Of a stretch of 64,000 nucleotides of DNA, positions 55,376-64,000 are shown piece by piece. The notes below the pieces were generated by a model, which was given only the letters and a program-made list of their open reading frames with translations, was not told where the DNA came from and ran no database searches. This stretch comes from Pseudomonas sp. PDM18. Lineage in GTDB: Bacteria; Pseudomonadota; Gammaproteobacteria; Pseudomonadales; Pseudomonadaceae. The first letter of the stretch is position 1. Each line of letters begins with the position of its first letter. The stretch lies in assembly GCF_014852585.1 (NCBI RefSeq), contig NZ_JACVBX010000009.1:62001-126000 (forward strand), written 5' to 3'. The position numbers and the translations under genes are program-made.

Positions 55376-56170
55376 ATGATACAGATAGATGCTCTGCCCG
55401 CCTTTTCTGACAACTACCTCTGGCTGTTGCAGGATGTGACCCGCCGCGAATGTGCCGTAGTCGATCCGGGCGACGCCGCGCCGGTCGAGCAATGGCTGCA
55501 GGTCCATCCCGGCTGGAAACTGACCGACATCATCATCACCCACCACCATGCCGACCACGTCGGCGGCGTCGCCCGCCTCAAGGCGGAAACCGGCGCCCGT
55601 GTGCTGGGCCCGGCCGGGGAAAAGATTCCGGGACGCGACGTGGCGCTGGAGGGCGGCGACCGGGTCGAAGTGCTCGGCCTGGGCTTCGAAGTCATCCACG
55701 TGCCCGGCCATACGTTGGGGCACATCGCCTATTTCCATGCAACGGATAGCCATGGTGACGAACAGCAGCCGCTGCTGTTCTGCGGCGACACGCTGTTCGC
55801 CGCCGGTTGCGGCCGCCTGTTCGAAGGCACGCCGGCGCAGATGCATGCATCGCTGAGCCGGCTGGCCGCCCTGCCCGGTCGCACCGCCGTGTACTGCGCC
55901 CACGAATACACGCTGAGCAACCTGCGCTTCGCCTGTGCAGTCGAACCGGAGAATCCCGAAGTCCTCGCACGTTTCGAAGAAGTCAGCCGCTGGCGCGAAC
56001 AAGGGAAGATCAGTCTTCCTTCTTCCATTGCCCTGGAGCGCGCGACGAATCCTTTCCTTCGCGTGTCGGAAACATCCGTTAAGAAAGTCGCCGACGAGCG
56101 GAGCGGCCAGCAAATCCGCACGCCGGAAGAGGTCTTTGCGACCATTCGCCGCTGGAAGGACCAGTTCTGA
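55376..56170 (+). CDS. gloB: hydroxyacylglutathione hydrolase (glyoxalase II)
   Basis: Metallo-beta-lactamase-fold enzyme that hydrolyses S-D-lactoylglutathione in methylglyoxal detoxification. The binuclear site [10 protein letters not shown], the later HVPGHTLGH and [12 protein letters not shown], and the [11 protein letters not shown] glutathione-binding motif are all present. The 264-aa length is typical. The start [10 protein letters not shown] at 55376 follows the family N-terminus. No clear Shine-Dalgarno is visible, so the start is set by homology. Confidence 0.94.
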   Translation: MIQIDALPAFSDNYLWLLQDVTRRECAVVDPGDAAPVEQWLQVHPGWKLTDIIITHHHADHVGGVARLKAETGARVLGPAGEKIPGRDVALEGGDRVEVLGLGFEVIHVPGHTLGHIAYFHATDSHGDEQQPLLFCGDTLFAAGCGRLFEGTPAQMHASLSRLAALPGRTAVYCAHEYTLSNLRFACAVEPENPEVLARFEEVSRWREQGKISLPSSIALERATNPFLRVSETSVKKVADERSGQQIRTPEEVFATIRRWKDQF

Positions 56171-56184
56171 AGGCTGGCGAAATC

Positions 56185-56213
56185 TTGACCAGGGCCGGCT
56201 CGGTTTCTAGAAT
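56185..56213 (+). promoter_or_regulatory. sigma-70 promoter of mltD
   Basis: TTGACC (-35, 56185-56190) and TAGAAT (-10, 56208-56213) have the ideal 17-base spacer. The mltD start is about 37 bases downstream of the -10. Confidence 0.7.
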
Positions 56214-56249
56214 CGCCGAAATTTTTGCCCCGGACATAGTCATCAGCCA

Positions 56250-57860
56250 ATGCCGCCAAAGACCAGAAAAACCTCCGATCTAGACGCATTGGCACGCGCC
56301 ATCCGAGTCTCTATTGTCCTCCTCGCGGCGGGCCTGGCGGGCTGCCAGTCGACCCAGCAGACCGCCAGCAACAACCAGGCCCGCAGCGCCTCCCGCGCCG
56401 TCGACGTGCAGTTCAACCCCGCCTGGAACCAGGCCCAGAACGATATCTGGGAACGCATGCGCGGCGGCTTCCAACTGCAGGACCAGCTCAATACCAACCC
56501 GCGTATCGAGCGTCAGCGCCTGTGGTTCATGAGCAACCAGTCGTTCCTGGAAAACGCCAGCGAGCGCGGCGCGCCGTACATGCACTACGTCGTCGAGCGC
56601 CTGGAAGAGCGCGACATGCCGCTGGAACTGGCGCTGTTGCCGATGATCGAGAGCTCGTACAACCCGATGGCCGTGTCGCGCGCCCAGGCCGTGGGCCTGT
56701 GGCAGTTCATCCCAAGCACCGGTACGCACTTCAACCTGCGCCAGACCAACTTCTATGACGGCCGCCGCGACATCACCGCGTCGACCAACGCTGCGCTGAC
56801 CTACCTGAACCGCCTGCACGACATGTTCAACGGCGACTGGCTGCTCGCGCTGGCCGCCTACAACGCCGGCGAAGGTACCGTCAGCCGCGCGATCGAGCGC
56901 AACGAGCGCCTCGGCCTGCCCACCGACTACTGGAACCTGCCGCTGCCGCAGGAAACCCAGGACTACGTGCCCAAGCTGCTGGCCCTGTCGCAGCTGGTGA
57001 ATGCCCCGACCATCTACGGCATCAACCTCAGCCCGATCGCCAACCAGCCTTACTTCACCTCGATCCGCGTCAAGCCGGGCCTGGACCTCTCCCAGGTCGC
57101 CGCCGCAGGCGATCTGGACCAGGACGAACTGCAGCAGCTCAACCCCGCCTTCAAACGCGGCGTGACCCTGGATGGCCCGCATCACCTGCTGGTGCCGCTG
57201 GCCAAGGCGGATTCGCTCAAGGCCGGCGTCGCCAACCTGGAGCCGGTGCAGGTCAAACCGCTGGTGGCTTCGAACAACGGCCATTACCGCGTGCGCAAAG
57301 GCGACAGCCTGCACAGCATCGCCCAGCGTTACCGTCTTAGCGTCGCCGAGCTCAAGGCCGCCAACCGCCTGAGCGCCAACCGCCTGCGCAATGGCCAGAC
57401 CCTGGTCATCCCGGGACAGCCCGGCCGTCCGACCATCGAGCCGGAGAGCCCGCGCCAACTGGCCCAGGTCGAAAGCTCGAAGACCATTGCCAGCGCCCGT
57501 GTCGCTACTCGCAACTACACCGTGAAGAATGGCGACACCCTGTGGAACATCGCCAAGAAGAATGGCGTCGAGGTTGCGGACCTCAAGCGCTGGAACGGCC
57601 TGGACAGCCATGGCGTCAAGCCGGGCCAGACCCTCAAGATGCAAAGCGCCGCCGCCACCCAGCTGGCTTCCAGCAGCAAGAGCAAGGCCAAGCAGGACAC
57701 CGCAACCTACTACAAGGTCAAGCAGGGCGATTCGATGTACCTGATCGCCAAGCGCTTCAACGTCGAGATGCAGCACATCAAGCGCTGGAACCCGCGCAGC
57801 GGCCAGGCCCTGAAGCCGGGCCAGACCATCATGCTGTACCTCGATACCGCCAGCCGCTGA
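56250..57860 (+). CDS. mltD: membrane-bound lytic murein transglycosylase D
   Basis: Outer-membrane lipoprotein that cleaves peptidoglycan to 1,6-anhydromuropeptides. The lipobox LAGC is within a signal sequence near residue 32. The SLT domain has the catalytic Glu in LLPMIESSYNP, followed by AVGLWQFIPSTGTHF. Three C-terminal LysM repeats (HYRVRKGDSLHSIAQRY, NYTVKNGDTLWNIAKK, YYKVKQGDSMYLIAKRF) bind glycan. The 536-aa length matches the Pseudomonas protein. A GC-rich hairpin follows the stop. Confidence 0.94.
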   Translation: MPPKTRKTSDLDALARAIRVSIVLLAAGLAGCQSTQQTASNNQARSASRAVDVQFNPAWNQAQNDIWERMRGGFQLQDQLNTNPRIERQRLWFMSNQSFLENASERGAPYMHYVVERLEERDMPLELALLPMIESSYNPMAVSRAQAVGLWQFIPSTGTHFNLRQTNFYDGRRDITASTNAALTYLNRLHDMFNGDWLLALAAYNAGEGTVSRAIERNERLGLPTDYWNLPLPQETQDYVPKLLALSQLVNAPTIYGINLSPIANQPYFTSIRVKPGLDLSQVAAAGDLDQDELQQLNPAFKRGVTLDGPHHLLVPLAKADSLKAGVANLEPVQVKPLVASNNGHYRVRKGDSLHSIAQRYRLSVAELKAANRLSANRLRNGQTLVIPGQPGRPTIEPESPRQLAQVESSKTIASARVATRNYTVKNGDTLWNIAKKNGVEVADLKRWNGLDSHGVKPGQTLKMQSAAATQLASSSKSKAKQDTATYYKVKQGDSMYLIAKRFNVEMQHIKRWNPRSGQALKPGQTIMLYLDTASR

Positions 57861-57872
57861 GTTCCACCTTGC

Positions 57873-57893
57873 GCCGGGGCGCACAGCCCCGGC
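57873..57893 (+). terminator. hairpin after mltD
   Basis: A perfect 8-bp stem GCCGGGGC/GCCCCGGC with a 5-base loop lies 12 bases after the stop. Only a weak T-rich stretch follows. Confidence 0.5.
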
Positions 57894-57976
57894 CGCATGT
57901 CTTCTGGCAGCAAGGACAAGCTGCTACTGTACGACGCTAACCTCCTTCAGCCAGCCGGGATCGGATCCTACGCCTG

Positions 57977-59806
57977 ATGCGTCGCTTGTCTCTCCTGCTC
58001 CTGGGACTCTTCCTGGGCCACCCTGCCTCCGCCCAGATCACCGAGAGCCACGGCTACGCCCAGTTCGGCGACCTCAAGTACCCGGCCAGCTTCGAGCACT
58101 TCGACTGGGTCAACCCCAGGGCGCCCAAGGGCGGCCTGCTGCGGCTGATGGGCCTGGGCACCTTCGACACACTCAATCCCTACACATTCAAGGGCAGTCC
58201 GCCGGTCAGCACCGCGGATTTCCTGCAGTACGGCGTCAGCGAGCTGAACGAGCCGCTGATGGTCGGCACCGGCCTATACGACCCGTCCGGCGACGAGCCG
58301 GCCTCCAGCTACGGCCTCATCGCGCGCAGCGTGGAATACGCCGAGGACCGCAGTTGGGTGGTGTTCAACCTGCGCCCGGAAGCCCGTTTCCACGACGGCA
58401 AGCCGATCACCGCCTACGACGTGGCGTTCTCCTATCGCACGCTGCTGCACCACGGCCACCCGATGTACCGCACCAATCTGCAGGAAGTGCAGCGGGTCGA
58501 TATCCTCTCGCCGCAGAGCATCCGCTTCGTCTTCAAGCGTCACGACAACCCGCTGCTGATCCTGCGCCTGGGCGAGATGCCGGTACTCCCCCAGCATTAT
58601 TGGAAGGGCCGCGACTTTCAGGCCACCACCTTCGAACCACCGCTAGGCAGCGGGCCGTACAAGATCACCGAGGTGGAGCCGGGACGCCGCCTGGTGTTCG
58701 AGCGGGTCAAGGACTGGTGGGGCAAGGATCTGCCAGTGAATCGTGGCAAGTACAACTTTGACCGCGTCGAGGTGGACTTCTACCGTGACGCCGGCATCGC
58801 CTTCGAAGCCTTCAAGGCCGGCGAGTTCGACGTCTACATCGAACACCAGGCGAAGAACTGGCGCAGCAACTACCGCTTCCTGGCGGTGCGCCGGGGCGAC
58901 GTGGTGAAGGCGGAAATCCCCCACCAGATTCCCACCCAGACCCAGGCACTGTTCCTCAATACTCGCCGCGCGACGTTCTCCGACCGCCGCGTGCGCGAGG
59001 CTCTGGGGATGATGTTCGACTTCGAATGGACCAACCGCGCGCTGTTCAACGATGCGTACGTGCGCGCCAGCAGCTACTACCCCAACAGCACGCTCGCGGC
59101 CACCGGCGTACCTCAGGGCCAGGAGTGGCTGCTGCTCTCGCCGTACCGCTCGCAACTGCCCGAAGCGCTGTTCAAGCGCCCCTTCACCGTGCCGGTGACC
59201 AAGGGTGCCGGCATCCCGCGGGAAACCCTGCGCCACGCTTTGGGTCTACTGGGCGAAGCCGGCTGGAAGCTCTCCGGCGACCGCCTGCTGGACGCCAACG
59301 GCAAGCAACTGCGCTTCGAGATCCTGCTGGTCAACCCCAGCCTGGAACGCATTCTCCAGCCGTATCGCGAGAACCTCGCCAGCATTGGTATCGATGCGAG
59401 CTTGCGCACCGTGGACCGCGCCCAGTACAAACAGCGTCTGGACCAGTTCGACTACGACATGATTCTGATGACCCTGCCCCAGACCCTGAGCCCCGGCCTT
59501 GAACAATGGCAGTACTTCCACTCCAGCCAGGTGGCAGTCAAGGGCAGCAAGAACTACGCAGGCATTGCCAACCCCGTGGTGGACGCGATGCTCGAGAAAC
59601 TGCTTGGCGCCAGCGACCGCGACCAGCAGGAAGCCGCTGCACGCGCCCTGGACCGCGTGCTGCTGTGGCAGCACTACAGCATTCCCAACTGGTACCTGAA
59701 CAAGCACCGACTGGCGTACCGCAACCGCTTCGCTTTCGTCACCACGCCACCCTATACGCTGGGCCTGCGAGCCTGGTGGCAAAAAGACCAGGAGAAAACC
59801 CTATGA
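57977..59806 (+). CDS. nppA1: peptide ABC transporter substrate-binding protein NppA1-like, 609 aa
   Basis: Periplasmic solute-binding protein of the dipeptide/oligopeptide (SBP_bac_5) cluster. It has a signal peptide (residues about 1-22) and conserved blocks such as VFNLRPEARFHDGKPITAYD and GSGPYKITEVEPGRR. It is the first of two paralogous binding proteins (the next starts in a 4-base ATGA overlap). This two-binding-protein layout is that of the P. aeruginosa NppA1A2BCD system, reported to import peptidyl nucleoside antibiotics. The same job is likely here. No strong Shine-Dalgarno was seen. Confidence 0.88.
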   Translation: MRRLSLLLLGLFLGHPASAQITESHGYAQFGDLKYPASFEHFDWVNPRAPKGGLLRLMGLGTFDTLNPYTFKGSPPVSTADFLQYGVSELNEPLMVGTGLYDPSGDEPASSYGLIARSVEYAEDRSWVVFNLRPEARFHDGKPITAYDVAFSYRTLLHHGHPMYRTNLQEVQRVDILSPQSIRFVFKRHDNPLLILRLGEMPVLPQHYWKGRDFQATTFEPPLGSGPYKITEVEPGRRLVFERVKDWWGKDLPVNRGKYNFDRVEVDFYRDAGIAFEAFKAGEFDVYIEHQAKNWRSNYRFLAVRRGDVVKAEIPHQIPTQTQALFLNTRRATFSDRRVREALGMMFDFEWTNRALFNDAYVRASSYYPNSTLAATGVPQGQEWLLLSPYRSQLPEALFKRPFTVPVTKGAGIPRETLRHALGLLGEAGWKLSGDRLLDANGKQLRFEILLVNPSLERILQPYRENLASIGIDASLRTVDRAQYKQRLDQFDYDMILMTLPQTLSPGLEQWQYFHSSQVAVKGSKNYAGIANPVVDAMLEKLLGASDRDQQEAAARALDRVLLWQHYSIPNWYLNKHRLAYRNRFAFVTTPPYTLGLRAWWQKDQEKTL

Positions 59807-61668
59807 AAAGCCCCCGCCGCGCCGCGCTCTGCGCCGGCCTGTTGCTGGGACTGCTGGGCAGTGCGCAGGCCGCGCCGCAGCACGCCATCACCCTGTATGA
59901 CGAGGCGCCGAAGTACCCGGCAAACTTCAAGCACTTCGACTTCGTCAATGCCGATGCACCCAAGGGCGGCACGCTGCGCCTCTCCGACTTCGGCGGCTTC
60001 GACAGCCTCAATCCCTTTATCGCCAAGGGCAACTCCGCTCCGCAGATCAACCTGATCTACGACACCCTGACCTTCCACTCCCTCGACGAACCCTTCACCG
60101 AATACGGCCTGCTCGCCGAGAAGATCGAGAAGGACCCGGAGCACCGCTTCGTCCGCTACTACCTGCGCCCCGAGGCGAAGTTCCAGGACGGCACACCGGT
60201 CACCGCCGAAGACGTCGTGTTCACCTTCGAGACGCTGATGAAGGACGGCGACCCGATGTACCGCAACTATTACGCGGATGTCGACAAGGTGGTGGCCGAG
60301 GACAAGCTGCGCGTGCGCTTCGACTTCAAGCACGGCGACAACCGCGAGCTGCCGCTCATCCTCGGCCAGCTGTCGATCCTGCCCAAGCACTGGTGGGCCA
60401 GCCGCGACTTCAACAAGACCAACATGGAACCACCACTGGGCAGCGGCCCGTACCGCATCGCCAAGGTCGAGGCGGGCCGTTCGATCCGCTACGAGAAGGT
60501 CAAGGACTGGTGGGGAGAGAAACTGCCGGTGAATCGTGGCTTCAACAACTTCGACGCCGTGGTGGTGGAGTCCTACCGCGACCTCACCGTCGCCCTGGAA
60601 GCCTTCAAGGCCGGGCAGTTCGACTTCAACGACGAGCGCATCGCGAAAAACTGGGCAACCGCCTACGACTCGCCCGCCGTGCGCGACGGCCGCATCGTCC
60701 GCGAGGAGCCGGTGAACGGCAACCCGTGGGGCATGCAGGCGTATGCCTTCAACATCCGCCGCCCGGTGTTCCAGGACCCGCACGTGCGTGAAGCGATCAC
60801 AAACCTGTTCGACTTCGAGTGGACCAACAAGCAGCTGTTCTTCGGCTCCTATCTGCGCGACGGCAGCTACTTCGAGAACTCCGAGATGGCCGCCAAGGAG
60901 CTGCCCGACGCCGAGGAGCTGAAGATTCTCGAGCCGCTGCGCGACAAGCTGCCGCCGGAAGTCTTCACCCGGGTCTACGTGCCGCCCACCAGCGATGGCA
61001 GCGGCATCATCCGCGAGCAGAAGCGCAAGGCCTACCAGCTGCTGCTGGATGCCGGCTACAAGATCGAGAACGACAAGATGGTCGGCCCCGACGGCAAGCA
61101 GCTGAGCTTCGAGTTCATGCTCGCCCAGGCCGACTTCGAGCGCGTGCTGCTGCCCTTCAAGCGCAACCTCGCGGAGCTGGGCATCGACATGCAGCTGCGC
61201 CGCGTCGACGTCTCGCAATACATCAACCGCCTGCGCTCGCGCGACTACGACATGATCGTCAGCAGCTGGCCGCAGTCCAGCTCGCCCGGTAACGAACAGC
61301 GTGAGTTCTGGCACTCCAGCAGCGCCGACAAGCCCGGCAGCCGCAACTTCATCGGCCTGCGCGATCCGGGCATCGATGCCCTGGTGGAAGGCCTGATCAA
61401 CGCCAGCTCCCGCGAAAGCCTGGTGCGCCACGCCCGCGCCCTCGATCGCGCGCTGCTCTGGGGCCACTACGTGGTGCCCAACTGGTACCTGGGCAACTGG
61501 CGCATCGCCTACTGGAACCGCATCGCCCACCCGGAAAAACTGCCGCCCTACAGCTACGCGCTGCAGACTTGGTGGCAAGCCCGCGACAAGGCCGTACCGA
61601 CCAAGACGGATACCAATGCCGCGAGCGAAACGCCGGCAGACGGCGCCGTCGCCCAAGGGACCCACTGA
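59803..61668 (+). CDS. nppA2: peptide ABC transporter substrate-binding protein NppA2-like, 621 aa
   Basis: The second periplasmic binding protein of the operon. It has a clear signal peptide ([17 protein letters not shown]) and the same SBP_bac_5 blocks ([34 protein letters not shown]). It is close in sequence to NppA1 and presumably arose by duplication. The start at 59803 overlaps the NppA1 stop. The stop shares one base with the next gene. GGAGAAAA precedes the ATG. Confidence 0.88.
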   Translation: MKSPRRAALCAGLLLGLLGSAQAAPQHAITLYDEAPKYPANFKHFDFVNADAPKGGTLRLSDFGGFDSLNPFIAKGNSAPQINLIYDTLTFHSLDEPFTEYGLLAEKIEKDPEHRFVRYYLRPEAKFQDGTPVTAEDVVFTFETLMKDGDPMYRNYYADVDKVVAEDKLRVRFDFKHGDNRELPLILGQLSILPKHWWASRDFNKTNMEPPLGSGPYRIAKVEAGRSIRYEKVKDWWGEKLPVNRGFNNFDAVVVESYRDLTVALEAFKAGQFDFNDERIAKNWATAYDSPAVRDGRIVREEPVNGNPWGMQAYAFNIRRPVFQDPHVREAITNLFDFEWTNKQLFFGSYLRDGSYFENSEMAAKELPDAEELKILEPLRDKLPPEVFTRVYVPPTSDGSGIIREQKRKAYQLLLDAGYKIENDKMVGPDGKQLSFEFMLAQADFERVLLPFKRNLAELGIDMQLRRVDVSQYINRLRSRDYDMIVSSWPQSSSPGNEQREFWHSSSADKPGSRNFIGLRDPGIDALVEGLINASSRESLVRHARALDRALLWGHYVVPNWYLGNWRIAYWNRIAHPEKLPPYSYALQTWWQARDKAVPTKTDTNAASETPADGAVAQGTH

Positions 61669-62750
61669 TGCTGGCCTACATCCTGCGGCGCCTGCTGCTG
61701 ATCATCCCCACCCTGTTCGGCATCCTGCTGATCAACTTCATCATCATCCAGGCCGCCCCCGGCGGCCCGGTGGAACAGATGATCGCCAAGCTGGAAGGCT
61801 TCGATGCCGCCAGCGGCGGCGCCACCGGGCGCATTTCCGGCGGCGGCGGTGAAGTCGCCTCCGCCGGCACGCACTACCGCGGCGCCCAGGGCCTGGACCC
61901 GGAACTGGTGAAGGAAATCGAGCGCATGTACGGCTTCGACAAGCCGGCACCCGAGCGCTTCTGGATCATGCTCAAGAACTACGTGCACCTGGACTTCGGC
62001 CAGAGCTTCTTCCGCGATGCCAAGGTCACCGACCTGATCGTCGAGAAACTCCCCGTGTCCATCTCCCTCGGGTTGTGGAGCACGCTGATCATGTACCTGG
62101 TGTCGATCCCGCTGGGCATCGCCAAGGCAGTGCGCCACGGCAGCCACTTCGACGTCTGGACCAGCTCGGCGATCATCGTCGGTTACGCCATCCCCGCCTT
62201 CCTCTTCGCCATCCTGCTGGTGGTGCTGTTCGCCGGCGGCAGCTACTGGGACTGGTTCCCCTTGCGCGGGCTGACTTCCAACAACTTCGACGAGCTGACC
62301 TGGGGCGGCAAGGTCCGCGACTATTTCTGGCACCTCGCGCTGCCCATCACCGCGCTGGTGATCGGCAACTTCGCCACCATCACCCTGCTGACCAAGAACA
62401 GTTTCCTCGACGAGATCGGCAAGCAGTACGTGGTCACCGCCCGCGCCAAGGGCCTGACCGAGCGTCGCGTGCTTTACGGCCACGTATTCCGCAACGCCAT
62501 GCTGCTGATCATCGCCGGCCTGCCTTCGGCCCTGCTGGGCATCTTCTTCACCGGCTCGCTGCTGATCGAGGTGATCTTCTCCCTCGACGGCCTGGGCCTG
62601 CTCAGCTTCGAGGCGGCGCTGAACCGCGACTATCCGGTGGTGTTCGGCACGCTGTTCATCTTCACCCTGTTCGGCCTGATCATGAAGCTGGTCAGCGACG
62701 TCCTCTATACGTTGGTCGATCCGCGCATCGACTTCGAGAACCGGGAGTAA
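61668..62750 (+). CDS. nppB: peptide ABC transporter permease NppB-like (YejB type), 360 aa
   Basis: Inner-membrane DppB/YejB permease. The N-terminal helix is [20 protein letters not shown]. About six helices are present, with an unusually long periplasmic loop after helix 1 ([17 protein letters not shown]). The EAA motif region is [20 protein letters not shown]. Start and stop overlaps (TGATG with the previous gene, 4-base gap to the next) show a tight operon. Confidence 0.9.
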   Translation: MLAYILRRLLLIIPTLFGILLINFIIIQAAPGGPVEQMIAKLEGFDAASGGATGRISGGGGEVASAGTHYRGAQGLDPELVKEIERMYGFDKPAPERFWIMLKNYVHLDFGQSFFRDAKVTDLIVEKLPVSISLGLWSTLIMYLVSIPLGIAKAVRHGSHFDVWTSSAIIVGYAIPAFLFAILLVVLFAGGSYWDWFPLRGLTSNNFDELTWGGKVRDYFWHLALPITALVIGNFATITLLTKNSFLDEIGKQYVVTARAKGLTERRVLYGHVFRNAMLLIIAGLPSALLGIFFTGSLLIEVIFSLDGLGLLSFEAALNRDYPVVFGTLFIFTLFGLIMKLVSDVLYTLVDPRIDFENRE

Positions 62751-62754
62751 TCCG

Positions 62755-63774
62755 ATGCGCCTGTCTCCCATCAATCAGCGCCGCTGGGCGCGCTTCAAGG
62801 CCAACAAGCGCGGCTGGTGGTCACTCTGGCTGTTCCTCACGCTGTTCATCCTGAGCCTGGGCGCCGAGCTGATCGCCAACGACAAGCCACTGGCGATCCG
62901 TTACGACGGCGAGTGGTACTTCCCGGTGGCCAAGCGCTACCCGGAAACTGCCTTCGGCGGCGAGTTCCCCATGGAGGCGAACTACAAGAGCCCGTACATG
63001 CGTGAGCAGATCGCGCAGAAGAACGGCTGGATTCTCTGGCCGCCGATCGCCTACAGCTACGACACCATCAACTACGACCTGCGAGTACCGGCTCCCTCAG
63101 CGCCCAGCGCGGAGAACTGGCTGGGCACCGACGACCAGGCGCGCGACGTCATGGCGCGAGTAATCTACGGCTTCCGCGTGTCGGTGCTGTTCGCCCTGAT
63201 CCTCACCGTGCTCAGCTCCATCGTCGGCGTCGCCGTGGGCGCGCTGCAAGGCTTCTACGGCGGCTGGATCGACCTGCTCGGCCAGCGCTTCCTCGAAATC
63301 TGGTCGGGCCTGCCGGTGCTCTACCTGCTGATCATCCTCGCCAGCTTCGTACAGCCGGGTTTCTGGTGGCTGCTGGGCATCATGCTGCTGTTTTCCTGGA
63401 TGAGCCTGGTGGACGTGGTGCGCGCCGAGTTCCTCCGTGGCCGCAACCTCGAGTACGTACGCGCCGCCCGCGCCCTGGGCATGCGCAACGGGGCGATCAT
63501 GTTCCGCCACATCCTGCCCAACGCGATGATCTCCACCCTGACCTTCATGCCCTTCATCCTCACCGGCGCGATCGGCACCCTGACCTCCCTGGACTTCCTC
63601 GGCTTCGGCCTGCCCGCCGGCGCGCCGTCGCTGGGCGAGCTGGTTGCCCAGGGCAAGTCCAACCTGCAGGCGCCCTGGCTGGGCATCACCGCCTTCGTGG
63701 TGCTGGCCGTGATGCTGAGCCTGCTGGTGTTCATCGGCGAAGCCGCCCGCGATGCCTTCGACCCGAGGAAGTGA
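62755..63774 (+). CDS. nppC: peptide ABC transporter permease NppC-like (YejE type), 339 aa
   Basis: The second membrane subunit (DppC/YejE). The first helix is [20 protein letters not shown]. The EAA loop is [20 protein letters not shown]. The final helix is [19 protein letters not shown]. The unusually long first periplasmic segment is typical of YejE-like permeases. GGGAG lies just before the ATG at 62755. It is followed directly by the ATPase gene. Confidence 0.9.
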   Translation: MRLSPINQRRWARFKANKRGWWSLWLFLTLFILSLGAELIANDKPLAIRYDGEWYFPVAKRYPETAFGGEFPMEANYKSPYMREQIAQKNGWILWPPIAYSYDTINYDLRVPAPSAPSAENWLGTDDQARDVMARVIYGFRVSVLFALILTVLSSIVGVAVGALQGFYGGWIDLLGQRFLEIWSGLPVLYLLIILASFVQPGFWWLLGIMLLFSWMSLVDVVRAEFLRGRNLEYVRAARALGMRNGAIMFRHILPNAMISTLTFMPFILTGAIGTLTSLDFLGFGLPAGAPSLGELVAQGKSNLQAPWLGITAFVVLAVMLSLLVFIGEAARDAFDPRK

Positions 63775-63775
63775 C

Positions 63776-64000
63776 ATGAGCCAGAACGAGAACCTCATCG
63801 AAGTCCGCGACCTCTCCGTCGACTTCCTCTGCGGCGACGAACAGGTCCGCGCGGTGGAACACATCAGCTTCGACATCCGCAAGGGCGAGACCCTCGCGCT
63901 GGTAGGCGAAAGCGGCTCCGGCAAGTCAGTCACCGCGCACTCCATCCTGCGCCTGCTGCCCTACCCCACCGCCAGCCATCCCTCCGGCAGCATCCACTAC
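63776..64000 (+). CDS. nppD: peptide ABC transporter ATP-binding protein NppD-like (partial)
   Basis: The first 75 codons of the ATPase, beginning [17 protein letters not shown]. The Walker A motif GESGSGKSV is complete. The rest lies beyond the right edge. In YejF-type systems this is a double-length ATPase, which cannot be confirmed here. It starts one base after the permease stop, so it belongs to the same operon. Confidence 0.9.
   Translation, partial: MSQNENLIEVRDLSVDFLCGDEQVRAVEHISFDIRKGETLALVGESGSGKSVTAHSILRLLPYPTASHPSGSIHY

Overview
This window is chromosomal DNA from a high-GC gammaproteobacterium, almost certainly a Pseudomonas close to P. aeruginosa. The proteins are typical of the genus (Lpd3, NfuA, Cti, FimL, LdcA, NudC). 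From memory, the order from about 15.9 kb to the right end follows P. aeruginosa PAO1 roughly from PA1848 down to PA1807: MFS, nfuA, cti, metH, thioesterase, cysI, DUF934, TetR, sohB, phosphatase, SCP2, phosphotransferase, SDR, nudC, fimL, crotonase, permease, ldcA, dnaQ, rnhA, methyltransferase, gloB, mltD, npp. The most visible differences are that the tse1/tsi1 pair known between metH and cti in PAO1 is missing, and that extra genes lie at 24.3-30.5 kb. No tRNA, rRNA, phage, IS element or CRISPR array was seen.

Layout. 0-4.6 kb: a partial gene, two small unknown proteins, an M14 carboxypeptidase and lpd3. 4.9-9.6 kb: an MHYT/PAS hybrid histidine kinase translationally coupled to an HD-GYP response regulator. 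9.7-17.0 kb: a DUF4256 protein, an RND efflux pair, a GlxA-type regulator, a DUF1272 zinc protein and an MFS transporter. 17-24.7 kb: repeats, nfuA, cti, metH and yggL. 24.9-30.5 kb: an FAD protein, a four-gene small-GTPase/Roadblock operon, a MATE transporter and two tiny membrane proteins. 30.7-33.6 kb: a thioesterase and the cysI-DUF934 assimilation pair. 33.7-43.2 kb: a TetR-controlled lipid/thioester cluster, acuI-like, sohB, phosphatase, SCP2, APH-like kinase, SDR and TSUP genes. 43.4-53.1 kb (minus strand): nudC-fimL, a crotonase, a basic amino acid/polyamine permease, a GGDEF-EAL protein and ldcA. 53.3-64 kb: dnaQ, rnhA, a methyltransferase, gloB, mltD and the npp peptide ABC transporter, cut at the right edge.

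The most notable system is at 26.3-28.5 kb. A minus-strand operon encodes a winged-helix-like protein, a small Ras-like GTPase and two Roadblock/LC7 proteins. Its leader carries a sequence matching the class I cyclic-di-GMP riboswitch (GEMM-I) at all its signature positions. This suggests a conservon-like G-protein switch whose synthesis is set by c-di-GMP. The window also holds an HD-GYP protein, a GGDEF-EAL protein and FimL, so c-di-GMP and surface-behaviour genes are frequent here.

A second structural observation is a pair of 120-138 nt intergenic elements (40.6 and 43.2 kb). Their unpaired motifs are conserved while three nested stems differ in sequence yet remain paired. Both lie just downstream of a gene on the same strand. 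REP-type repeats, a second repeat family, and a perfect 16-bp palindromic operator between a TetR gene and its divergent neighbours complete the non-coding content.
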